From: Anaerocolumna xylanovorans DSM 12503
GTDB lineage: Bacteria; Bacillota; Clostridia; Lachnospirales; Lachnospiraceae
NCBI RefSeq assembly: GCF_900143645.1
Contig: NZ_FRFD01000007.1
Coordinates: 265,448-329,447 of the forward strand
Length of the DNA stretch: 64,000 bases
Reading direction: 5' to 3'
The translations under genes and the position numbers were made by a program. Positions 53,287 through 61,534 of the stretch are shown here, in pieces. The number at the start of each line of letters is the position of its first letter. Position 1 is the stretch's first letter. The notes beneath the pieces were generated by a model. It saw nothing but the letters and a program-made list of their open reading frames with translations, was not told the origin of the DNA and did not search any database.

Positions 53287-53573
53287 ATGCACATTTTGCA
53301 CCAATTCATTTTTAGTTTATATTAACTTTAGCTATTGGAACTTAATTATTCTCTACATCTATATAATATATTTTTTTTAAGCTATTTTCAATAGTTTTTG
53401 TGCATATTATATATTTTCTGTGTTTTTATCAAATATTTTTTATATATTTTATACATTATATACAAGGATAACTATGTTTTGTGTGCATTTATCCCCTCCT
53501 ATGCACAGTGTTTACTCTTATGGAACATTTTTGTCATTTCAATAATCATTCGCCATCATATGCACCCATGCAT
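53287..53573. promoter_or_regulatory. Divergent control region with repeated ATGCAC/GTGCAT boxes
   Basis: The gap between the GH32-like gene and the LacI gene has ATGCAC or its complement at 53287, 53400, 53483, 53501 and 53560, plus TGCAC at 53297 and ATGCAT at 53568. The pair at 53483-53506 is an inverted repeat with a 12-base spacer. A minus-strand promoter (TTGAAA 53386-53391, 17 bp, TATTAT 53363-53368) has one box nine bases upstream and two in its leader. These boxes are the best candidates for LacI-type operators. No gene is seen in the gap. Confidence 0.6.
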
Positions 53574-53644
53574 TATTTGCATTTATATTTGCATTTTTTC
53601 ACTTTATATAATATAATTAAAAAAAACAAAGGAGACCCGTGATA

Positions 53645-54676
53645 ATGAAATGTACAATTAAAGATATTGCAGAAGCTTTGCACATATCGCGCAACACAGT
53701 ATCAAAAGCCCTTAGCGGCAGTCCGGGTGTTTCGGATACAACCAGAAGGATGATTCAGGAAAAAGCAAGAGAGATGAATTATCAGAATTCCATCATGGAA
53801 TACAATTCCTCCGCTTCTGCTGCCACTCTGGGTTCCATTCTTTTTCTGACCCGGGCATCGGCCAATTATTCTGAATTCTGGACCAATGTTTTAAAAGGTA
53901 TTGAGTCCGTATTACGGCCCCACAGCTATAGCCTTGTATTGGGAATTATGAATGAAAATGACCTTAAGAACCTTCTATTCCCCTCCATACTAGGTGATCC
54001 CATGATAAAAGGAATTATTCTGGTAGAGATTTGTGATGAGCGTGTTATCAGTGCATTGTTCCGATACAATCTTCCGATTGTAACAGTAGATATGCCCAGA
54101 GATTATGAGCAGATTATGGGCAAATTAGATATTATAACAATGGAAAACAAGATAAACTTAAAACTTTTGGTTACAAAATTAATTGAAAAAGGAGCCAGCC
54201 GTTTTTCCTTTGCAGGTGATATTTATTCCTCGAATGTCGGAAGGGGCTTTCAGGAACGATATGATGCCCTCTGCGAAACCTTAAAAAGCTTCAAATTAAA
54301 GCTGGACGATAAATGTTCGCTGCTTTATGATACGGATGATAAATTTATGGACTTTCCTTACCTGATAGATAAGATTAAAAAAATGCAATCCCTGCCGGAT
54401 GTTTTTATCTGCGGCAATGACTGGACAGGAATTCAATTAATGCATGCTCTGCAATTCTTGGGATACCGTATCCCAAAAGACGTCTCCATCGTAGGTTTTG
54501 ATAACATTCCTGAATCCGGTAAAGTACATCCTCCCCTTACCACAATAGACACGCCAAAAGAGCAACTCGGCATTGCGGCAGCCAACTGCATTATAGAGCG
54601 AATCAAGAACCCCGGTATCCCACGTGTTTATTCCCAATATACTACTTCACTGATTATCAGGGAATCCACCGTTTAA
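53645..54676 (+). CDS. LacI family transcriptional regulator
   Basis: The start is taken as the ATG at 53645, about ten bases after GGAG; a GTG six bases earlier is possible. The 343-aa product has the LacI helix-turn-helix (KCTIKDIAEALHISRNTVSK, then ALSGSPGVSD) and a periplasmic-binding-protein-like sensor domain ending SIVGFDNIPESGKVHPPLTT. It is divergent from the GH32/ABC/GH172 operon and most likely represses it until the imported sugar or a phosphorylated derivative binds. Confidence 0.93.
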   Translation: MKCTIKDIAEALHISRNTVSKALSGSPGVSDTTRRMIQEKAREMNYQNSIMEYNSSASAATLGSILFLTRASANYSEFWTNVLKGIESVLRPHSYSLVLGIMNENDLKNLLFPSILGDPMIKGIILVEICDERVISALFRYNLPIVTVDMPRDYEQIMGKLDIITMENKINLKLLVTKLIEKGASRFSFAGDIYSSNVGRGFQERYDALCETLKSFKLKLDDKCSLLYDTDDKFMDFPYLIDKIKKMQSLPDVFICGNDWTGIQLMHALQFLGYRIPKDVSIVGFDNIPESGKVHPPLTTIDTPKEQLGIAAANCIIERIKNPGIPRVYSQYTTSLIIRESTV

Positions 54677-54700
54677 AGATTGCACCTTTAAAAAGAAACA

Positions 54701-54757
54701 CCGGCTATGACTGCATCATACGTAAGAAAAGTCTTCCGTCTGATGCAGTCATAGCCG
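54701..54757. terminator. Convergent terminator of lacI-type gene and tyrS
   Basis: A 17-bp perfect stem (CGGCTATGACTGCATCA at 54702-54718 with 54741-54757) lies between the two converging genes. A T-rich flank follows on the minus strand. Confidence 0.85.
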
Positions 54758-54780
54758 ATAGTTTCATTCAACCGCTGCTC

Positions 54781-55989
54781 TTATTTAATAATCTTTGCGA
54801 ATTTCTTTTTACCGATTTTTATAACATCGCCGCAGATTAGCACCTGGTCCAATTCTTCCATTGTAAGTACTCTTCCGTTAAGAGATGTTCCTCCCTGGGA
54901 TAAAATCCTCCTGAATTCACTGCCGCTTTTAACATACTCTTCCTCTATAAGCTTTGGAATGATGCCTGCAAGAGTATCCTTATCCAAGTCAATCACCAGT
55001 TCCGGTATGGATTCCGGTATCCCTTTATTCATAAAAGCTTCCTTGTAGTATTTCTCGGCATTAGCTGCCTCATCTTTATGATATAAGTTCGTTACAATTC
55101 TGGCTAACTCGTACTTTACATCCCTGGGATTGCGCCCTTGCGTAAGTTCCTCCTTAAGTCTTGCTACTGCATCAGGATGTTCATCCGTTACCAGCTCATA
55201 GTATCTGATAATCAGGGAGTCCGGAACCTCCATCACTTTCTTGAACATAACCTCGGCAGGCTCATGAATACCGATATAATTGCCGAGGCTCTTACTCATC
55301 TTTTCTACTCCGTCAAGCCCTTCCAAAATTGGCATAAAGACTGCTGCCTGCGCTTCCATCCCCATCCATTTCTGAAGGCTGCGCCCCATTAATATGTTAA
55401 AGGTCTGGTCTGTTCCTCCGATTTCAATATCAGCTTTTAGTGCCACCGAATCATATGCCTGCATCAAGGGATAAAAGAATTCGTGAAGACCGATAGGGAC
55501 ATTATTCTTATACCGTTCTGTGAAATCGTCCCTCTCCAGTATTCTGGCAACGGTAACCGAAGCAGCCAGCCGTATGACTTCCTCAAAATCCAGCTGCTTA
55601 AGCCAGCTGCTGTTAAATACCACTTCTGTCTTCTCTTGGTCTACAATTTCAAAAATCTGATCCGTATAAGTCTTGGCATTCTCCTTCACCTGTTCTTCAC
55701 TAAGTGCTGCCCGTCCCTTTGACTTTCCGGTAGGATCTCCGATTCTTCCGGTAAAATCTCCGATAACAATAACCGCTCTGTGCCCTAAATCCTGCATCTG
55801 ACGTATTTTACGAAGCACTACGCTGTGTCCCAGGTGGATATCCGGCGCACTTGGATCAAGTCCTAACTTAATAGTAAGTCCTCTGTTTTCCGCAATTGCT
55901 CTTACAAGCTTATTCCTTAAATCCTCCTCTCCTACAATTTCCTTTGCCCCCTTGGCAATAATTCTCATCTGCTCTTCAACTGATTTCAT
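54781..55989 (-). CDS. tyrS: Tyrosyl-tRNA synthetase
   Basis: The start is set at the ATG at 55987-55989 (GAAAGGA ten bases upstream), giving 402 aa. Class I motifs are visible: the HIGH box as DIHLGHSVVLRKIRQ (about 53-67), the KMSKS loop as EKMSKSLGNYIG (about 230) and a C-terminal S4 RNA-binding domain (ILSQGGTSLNGRVLTMEELD). It charges tRNA-Tyr. A tyrosine-type T-box leader controls it. Confidence 0.97.
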   Translation of the reverse strand: MKSVEEQMRIIAKGAKEIVGEEDLRNKLVRAIAENRGLTIKLGLDPSAPDIHLGHSVVLRKIRQMQDLGHRAVIVIGDFTGRIGDPTGKSKGRAALSEEQVKENAKTYTDQIFEIVDQEKTEVVFNSSWLKQLDFEEVIRLAASVTVARILERDDFTERYKNNVPIGLHEFFYPLMQAYDSVALKADIEIGGTDQTFNILMGRSLQKWMGMEAQAAVFMPILEGLDGVEKMSKSLGNYIGIHEPAEVMFKKVMEVPDSLIIRYYELVTDEHPDAVARLKEELTQGRNPRDVKYELARIVTNLYHKDEAANAEKYYKEAFMNKGIPESIPELVIDLDKDTLAGIIPKLIEEEYVKSGSEFRRILSQGGTSLNGRVLTMEELDQVLICGDVIKIGKKKFAKIIK

Positions 55990-56045
55990 TTTCTTCTTGT
56001 CCTTTCTCATTTTTTATGAGATAAGCGCGTGTTTTATAAAAGAAC

Positions 56046-56343
56046 AAAAAAGCCCCCGTCCTTCTACTGAAAGGACGAGGGCATATATCTCGTGTTACCA
56101 CCTTTTCTTTATAAACAATTCGCATTGCTTACCTCTTCAAGTACTCCATTAAAATGGGTTATACTCTAGCACTATAACGTGTGCAGGTTACGTTGCAGCC
56201 TACTTCATAAACTATGGTTCGGTGCACAGCTCAAAGATGTATTCATAATCAGACTGCCATGCGCCTCTCATCTACCGGCTGCTTTCTGTTTGGATTACCG
56301 ACTATTACTTCTTCTTATCATTGCTTTTAAGACTTATGAAATT
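56046..56343 (-). ncRNA. T-box riboswitch of tyrS
   Basis: The leader of about 298 bases has the T-box sequence AAGGTGGTAACACGAG (56089-56104, minus strand), and a terminator stem CCCTCGTCCTTTC/GAAGGACGGGGG followed by six Ts (56046-56084). In Stem I the triplet TAC (56239-56241), within GAATACATC, is a fitting tyrosine specifier. Uncharged tRNA-Tyr would stabilise the antiterminator and allow tyrS transcription. Confidence 0.95.
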
Positions 56344-56349
56344 GTATTC

Positions 56350-56378
56350 ATTATATTGATGTTTCCCTTGTTTGTCAA
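56350..56378 (-). promoter_or_regulatory. tyrS promoter
   Basis: Perfect consensus: TTGACA at 56373-56378, 17-bp spacer, TATAAT at 56350-56355. Confidence 0.92.
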
Positions 56379-56621
56379 GCTAATTATTTTTTTCACCCTT
56401 TAAGTATACGGAAGCTACAAGACATCTTATCTCCTGACTGGTTTGATTATTACTGTTGTGTCGATAGCCGCAAAGCCCTGTTGATATGGTCTATCTCAAT
56501 ATTTCTGCTTGTTATCAGCAGAATGGGCAAATACACCGCCTGGACTTCCGGTAATAGCAATGCGGTATCTGATAAAATGCCGCATACGGTATTCATATGC
56601 TATAATTGCTTCGTTTTACAC
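56379..56621. other. Gene-free stretch between tyrS leader and ung
   Basis: I see no convincing gene here. A short hairpin-like pairing (TGCGGTATCTGAT with ATGCCGCA, about 56560-56585) may be a weak ung terminator. Confidence 0.35.
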
Positions 56622-57296
56622 TTAAATATCCTCAATCTGCCAGTCAATAGGGGTAAGTCCATTGGCCTTTAGAAATTCATTGGTTTTGCTAAAGTGCCTG
56701 CAGCCGAAAAATCCCCTGTAGGCTGACAGAGGGCTTGGATGCGGCGCCTCCAAAATAAGATGCTTCGGATTGGTAAGCATGGGTTTCTTAAGTCCGGCAG
56801 GCCTCCCCCACAAAAGGAACACAATGGGTCTGTCAATAGAATTCACCGCATGAATTACTGCATCCGTGAATTCCTCCCAGCCTTTTCCCTGATGGGAATT
56901 GGCCTGATGTGCCCGCACCGTAAGCACGGTGTTCAAGAGAAGAACTCCCTGCTTGGCCCATTTTACCAGATAACCATTATTGGGAACCCTAAGGCCCAAA
57001 TCATCCTCCAGTTCCTTATAAATATTTAAAAGGGAGGGCGGAATTTCCACTTCCGGCTTCACCGAAAAGCATAGCCCATGTGCCTGTCCCACATTATGGT
57101 AGGGATCCTGCCCGATTATAACCACCTTAATCTCGTTCAAGGGCGTCAGATGGAAGGCGTTAAAAATATCATCTGCCTGGGGATATATCATATAGTTGCT
57201 GTATTCTTCTTTTATAAAACGATAAAGGTTTGCATAATAAGGTTTGCGAAACTCTTCACCAATTGCTTCTAACCAATCATTTGTAATGGCACTCAT
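56622..57296 (-). CDS. ung: Uracil-DNA glycosylase
   Basis: The 224-aa protein has the family 1 motifs GQDPYHNVGQAHGLCFSV (about 62-79; catalytic Asp in GQDPYH) and HPSPLSAYRGFFGCRHFSKT (about 185-204). It removes uracil from DNA, starting base-excision repair. AAAGGA precedes the ATG. Length is normal. Confidence 0.97.
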   Translation of the reverse strand: MSAITNDWLEAIGEEFRKPYYANLYRFIKEEYSNYMIYPQADDIFNAFHLTPLNEIKVVIIGQDPYHNVGQAHGLCFSVKPEVEIPPSLLNIYKELEDDLGLRVPNNGYLVKWAKQGVLLLNTVLTVRAHQANSHQGKGWEEFTDAVIHAVNSIDRPIVFLLWGRPAGLKKPMLTNPKHLILEAPHPSPLSAYRGFFGCRHFSKTNEFLKANGLTPIDWQIEDI

Positions 57297-57383
57297 ATCA
57301 ATTAATCCTTTCTTATACTAGCTCCCATTGCATAATCCATCTGCCCGCAAATGGATTACTGCCACCAATCAGAGAGGTGTAAA

Positions 57384-58154
57384 TTATGCTTTTCTATAAT
57401 TTACGCTAATTCCGTTACTGCTAAGATACTCCTTTAAATCCCTGATCTCAAGTTCCTTATAATGGAAAAGAGAAGCTGCAAGAACTGCATCTGCCTTTCC
57501 TTTCGTAAAAGCATCCAGAAAATGCTCTTTCTTACCTGCACCTCCTGAGGCAATGACAGGGATGGACACATTTTCCGAAATAATTCTTGTAAGCTCTAAA
57601 TCATATCCATCCTTGGTTCCGTCACAATCCATACTGGTAAGCAGAATCTCACCAGCACCAAGTTTGTCCGCTTTCATTGCCCATTCCACTGCATCAATTC
57701 CCACATCCACACGACCGCCGTTTTTATAAATATTCCACCCGGACCCATCTTCTCTTCTTTTGGCATCAATTGCAACTACCACACACTGCCGTCCAAATTT
57801 ATCTGCTGCTTCGGATATCAAAGCAGGATTTAAAATAGCCGCCGTATTCACAGCAATCTTATCCGCACCCTCTCTTAATATTGCTCTGAAATCCTCAATG
57901 CTTCGGATTCCTCCCCCTACAGTAAAGGGAATGAAAACAGTCTCTGCCACCCTTCTTACCATATCAAGCTTAATATCTCTCGCATCAGAAGAAGCCGTAA
58001 TATCCAGGAATACCAGTTCATCTGCACCTGCTTTATCATAGGCCCGTCCGACTTCCACCGGATCACCTGCATCCCGCAAATTTAAAAAATTAATTCCTTT
58101 AACAACACGTCCGTTATGGACATCCAGACATGGAATAATCCTTTTTGTAAACAT
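57384..58154 (-). CDS. hisF: Imidazole glycerol phosphate synthase subunit HisF
   Basis: The start is set at the ATG at 58152-58154 with AGGAGG six bases upstream, giving 256 aa (MFTKRIIPCLDVHNGRVVKG). The catalytic Asp lies in IPCLDV and the second in LTSMDCDGTKDGYDLELTRI; phosphate loops IPFTVGGGIRS and IASGGAGK are present. The TIM barrel closes the imidazole ring using ammonia from HisH, giving IGP and AICAR. It starts ten bases after hisH. Confidence 0.97.
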   Translation of the reverse strand: MFTKRIIPCLDVHNGRVVKGINFLNLRDAGDPVEVGRAYDKAGADELVFLDITASSDARDIKLDMVRRVAETVFIPFTVGGGIRSIEDFRAILREGADKIAVNTAAILNPALISEAADKFGRQCVVVAIDAKRREDGSGWNIYKNGGRVDVGIDAVEWAMKADKLGAGEILLTSMDCDGTKDGYDLELTRIISENVSIPVIASGGAGKKEHFLDAFTKGKADAVLAASLFHYKELEIRDLKEYLSSNGISVNYRKA

Positions 58155-58164
58155 CTTCGGCCTC

Positions 58165-58767
58165 CTAAACCTTAGCAAAATTTTTTAATATCTTAAGCCC
58201 TACTTCACCGCTTTTTTCCGGATGAAACTGGCAGGCAAAAATATTGTCCTTTTCCACTGCCGCATGTATCATAACTCCATACTGCGTCGAAGCTGCTACC
58301 TCTTCTTCCTTTTCCGCTTTCAGGTAATAGGAATGAACAAAATATACATAGGACTGGTCAGGAACAGAGGAAAAAAGCTTTGTACCCTCTTTTATAGTAA
58401 GTGAATTCCACCCCATATGGGGAATCTTAAGTCCTGCACTATCCGGTATACGAAGAATCCTCCCATTTAAAATGCCGAGTCCCGGAACTCCCGGTGCCTC
58501 TTCACTTGATTCAAACATAAGCTGAAGTCCAAGGCAGATACCAAGGAATGGCTTGCCGCTTGCTGCTTCCTTTATTACATCAACCAAATGGTAATTCTCA
58601 AGCTTTTTCATGGCTTCTCCAAAAGCTCCAACACCGGGCAGTATTACCTTATCTGCCATAAGTATCTCTTCTCTGCTTCTTGTTACCACAGCATCTTCTC
58701 CCAGATAATGCAAAGCCTTCTCAACACTTTTCAAATTACCTGCATCATAATCAATTATAGCTATCAT
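58165..58767 (-). CDS. hisH: Imidazole glycerol phosphate synthase amidotransferase HisH
   Basis: The 200-aa class I glutamine amidotransferase has the nucleophile Cys in KPFLGICLGLQLMFESSEE (about 80), LPGVGAFGEAM, and His-Glu in CQFHPEKSGEVG. It supplies ammonia to HisF. The hisH-hisF pair stands alone here without other his genes; a dedicated biosynthetic role outside histidine synthesis cannot be excluded. Confidence 0.97.
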   Translation of the reverse strand: MIAIIDYDAGNLKSVEKALHYLGEDAVVTRSREEILMADKVILPGVGAFGEAMKKLENYHLVDVIKEAASGKPFLGICLGLQLMFESSEEAPGVPGLGILNGRILRIPDSAGLKIPHMGWNSLTIKEGTKLFSSVPDQSYVYFVHSYYLKAEKEEEVAASTQYGVMIHAAVEKDNIFACQFHPEKSGEVGLKILKNFAKV

Positions 58768-58941
58768 GTCCTTGTCCTTTCTGTTGTGCTTCCTTGTTCC
58801 TTTATTTTATAATAGCTTATTTATAAAAACAAGTCTAAAAGAAACTTTATGCAGCTTATACTCACCTTTCCTCTTACTAAACTTAAAGTGCAGCAGCAAA
58901 CAAGCTCTATTGTCTGCAACTGCACTCCATCGTAATAAAAT

Positions 58942-60318
58942 CTAATCATTATTGTATTTTTCACTGGCAGTATTAATAACCTTCACACTGTATTTTGCCT
59001 GGTCATCAATAGTATTAATAGTTTTTGCCTGTTTTTCAGTAAGCCCATACGACTTTTTCAATTCTTTTAATATTTGCTTTTTAACAGAGGATAGATTTTT
59101 TTCTATTCCAAGTTCCTTCGCATGGTCGATATGTATCTCATAACGGTCAAGCCCTTTTAAGAGGGAGTCCAGCGCCTCCGGGTATTTCTTCATTTCCATG
59201 TAGTTATAGTAAGAATTCAACTCTTTATTAACATACATAGTGGTCATGATCCTATCGTAAGTCTTATAATCCTGCTTTCTAACATTAAGACCATATATCT
59301 CATAATAAGCTTCTGTATATCTTCCTCTGGAGTACTCTAAACTTGCACTTTTTACACTAAGATTATAGGAATACGCCTTAGTTCCTATAATTACAACACC
59401 TGCAATCAGTATGAAAAATGTCATTATAAATACTACCCCAAGAGTATTTAACTTTACATTATCATCCGGATCGGGAGGGGTAAGTTCTTTTTTTTCTTGC
59501 TTCTTTTGCTGCTTTATTGCTGCTTTGTCTGCTGCCGCCTTCTTCTTTTCTGCTTTTTTGGCATCGGCAACCTTTTTCTTTTCCGCTTTTGCGGCAGCCT
59601 TCTTTGCCTTTTCTTCCTTTTTCTTCTCGATTTTTGCCTTTTCTTCTTCTGTCAGCTGCGGTTCTGCCGGCTTCTTGTTCTTATTCTTATCTTGGGCTGC
59701 CGGCTTAGCTGCTTTACTTTTATCATCTTTAGCTTTTTTTTCTTTCTTTTCAGCCTTTGTTTTTACCTTAGGCTCTTTCTCTTCTTCCTTCTTATCTTTT
59801 TTCTCTTTCTTTGAAAAAAGTCCGCTAAAAAGTCCCGACTTTTCTTTTGGACTTCCCGCAAAATTTTCCGGAAGTTCTTCATCCTCAAGTCTGTCCATCG
59901 CACTAAGTGCATCAGAGAAAACATCTCCCATACTGTCGAGATTTTTAGATTTTGGAGAGGTATCCTTGGAGTCTGCCTCAAGAACCTCATCAGCTGCAAA
60001 ACTGTCAGCTGTTTCCTCCTCATGGCTTGGTTCCTCACCGGTCACATTAAAATCATCCATAGAGAATATAGGGTCCGGCTCTTTTTCTTTTACAGGCTCT
60101 TTCTCTGCAACCTTATTAACGGTTTCCGGAATACTGTTATTCTTCTGTTTCTCATCCTGCGCTGATATCATATCAAGAAGTGCCAAAAGGTCCTCGTCTG
60201 CATCCTCCATATCCGATGCTTCATTTAAACGGCTATAAATATCTTCGCTACTGAAACTATCACTTCTGGTGTCCCCATTATTGTTAATTATATCTTTCTC
60301 ATCCTTCATACTAGGCAT
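58942..60318 (-). CDS. Highly charged single-pass membrane protein, unknown
   Basis: This 458-aa protein has three parts: an acidic, disordered N-terminal region (1-160), a very Lys/Ala/Glu-rich helix (about 165-290, with repeated AEKKK and EEKAK units), and one membrane helix (LGVVFIMTFFILIAGVVIIG, about 297-316). The C-terminal 140 residues (YSRGRYTEAYYEIYGLNV) look like TPR-type helices and would lie outside if the N-terminus is inside. It probably forms a membrane-anchored scaffold. I do not recognise the family. The codon bias of the Lys-rich part produces a long antisense open frame. Confidence 0.75.
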   Translation of the reverse strand: MPSMKDEKDIINNNGDTRSDSFSSEDIYSRLNEASDMEDADEDLLALLDMISAQDEKQKNNSIPETVNKVAEKEPVKEKEPDPIFSMDDFNVTGEEPSHEEETADSFAADEVLEADSKDTSPKSKNLDSMGDVFSDALSAMDRLEDEELPENFAGSPKEKSGLFSGLFSKKEKKDKKEEEKEPKVKTKAEKKEKKAKDDKSKAAKPAAQDKNKNKKPAEPQLTEEEKAKIEKKKEEKAKKAAAKAEKKKVADAKKAEKKKAAADKAAIKQQKKQEKKELTPPDPDDNVKLNTLGVVFIMTFFILIAGVVIIGTKAYSYNLSVKSASLEYSRGRYTEAYYEIYGLNVRKQDYKTYDRIMTTMYVNKELNSYYNYMEMKKYPEALDSLLKGLDRYEIHIDHAKELGIEKNLSSVKKQILKELKKSYGLTEKQAKTINTIDDQAKYSVKVINTASEKYNND

Positions 60319-60421
60319 ATAACCTTTCTCTTACTGTCATTTTATTCTGCCCATTCGACACCTTTGATGTCTAAGCTTATGTATAGGATATCGGCAGGAT
60401 ACTTATATTTCTAAACCCCAA

Positions 60422-61318
60422 TTACGCATTTACTAGTCCATCAATTACTTCAATTAAAGTACCTATCTCAGGTTTTGTTATCTGAGCATCGGCTCCCACT
60501 GATTTTCCCTTTATTCTCATTTCAGGATTAATTAACGATGAGAATATAATTACCGGCAATTCCTTTAACTCTTTATCGGATTTAATCAGTTTTGTCAAAT
60601 GATGCCCATCCATTTGAGGCATTTCAATATCCGTTATGACACATTTGATTTTTTCAAAAACAGTACCGGCATTTTTTAAATCTTCAATTACTTCCCATGC
60701 TTCTGCTCCATTTTCAGTCATAATCAGATTAGAATAGCCAGCTCTTTCAAGAAAATCTTTGATTAATTTGCCTAACAAAGGGGAATCTTCGGCAATCAGA
60801 AGAGGAATATCATTTCTCTTCCCATTATGCAGATGGCTTATGTCAGAGACTTTCAATCCGGTTTCCGGATTAATATCTGTTATAATTCTTTCAAAATCTA
60901 AAATGACAATCAATTTACTGTCCCATTTTAGAATACCGGTAGCAGATGCATTAATAGTCTTGTCCGGTTTATTAATATCCTCCCATGATACACGGTGAAT
61001 TCCGACTACTCCATGTACATGAAAAGCTATATTTAATTTATTAAAATTAGTCACAATATTCATATGACCAATTTTATCACCACCTTCATTTTCAGGTACA
61101 TGAAGGGCCGTTGCTAAATTCACCAGTGTAATTATGTCTTCCCTTGGCATAAAAATGCCTTCGATAAAGGGATGCGCATTGGGAATTGGTGTCGGTTTCT
61201 GGTAGGGTAATATTTCTCTGACCTTTGCCACGTTTATTCCATAGAAATTCTCTCCGATCTTAAATTCCAAAATTTCCAGTTCATTTGTTCCGCTCTCCAG
61301 TAATACTCCACTTTCCAT
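60422..61318 (-). CDS. cheV: Chemotaxis protein CheV
   Basis: The 298-aa protein combines a CheW domain (EILEFKIGENFYGINVAKVR, residues about 15-150) with a receiver domain (about 175-298; IAEDSPLLGKLIKDFL, phospho-Asp in CVITDIEMPQMDGHHL, Lys in DAQITKPEIG). CheV links chemoreceptors to the CheA kinase and adapts through phosphorylation. GGGAGG precedes the ATG. Its presence implies a chemotaxis system elsewhere. Confidence 0.95.
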   Translation of the reverse strand: MESGVLLESGTNELEILEFKIGENFYGINVAKVREILPYQKPTPIPNAHPFIEGIFMPREDIITLVNLATALHVPENEGGDKIGHMNIVTNFNKLNIAFHVHGVVGIHRVSWEDINKPDKTINASATGILKWDSKLIVILDFERIITDINPETGLKVSDISHLHNGKRNDIPLLIAEDSPLLGKLIKDFLERAGYSNLIMTENGAEAWEVIEDLKNAGTVFEKIKCVITDIEMPQMDGHHLTKLIKSDKELKELPVIIFSSLINPEMRIKGKSVGADAQITKPEIGTLIEVIDGLVNA

Positions 61319-61534
61319 ACTTGGTCCTCCCTAAGCTCTTTCCCCATAGTCTTTCTTTTCAGGTTAATCATATTATAGTATATATTTCTACAAACTTCAA
61401 ACTTATTATACAAATAGTGTTAATTACCCATATATATTCATTCTATTTTCTTCCATTTTTCTATTATTTCAATGTTTCCAGGACTTTTCTCGGGAATACT
61501 CCTGACTATGCTTTCTCCTCTGCAGCAGCCATCA

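Noticed and set aside
56481..56672. A 63-codon plus-strand open frame overlapping the end of ung
   Set aside because: No ribosome site, no family resemblance and overlap with a conserved gene.
59411..60238. A 275-codon plus-strand open frame rich in Ser and Phe
   Set aside because: It is the antisense of the Lys/Glu/Ala-rich part of the 458-aa gene; base bias opens the frame and no ribosome site precedes it.
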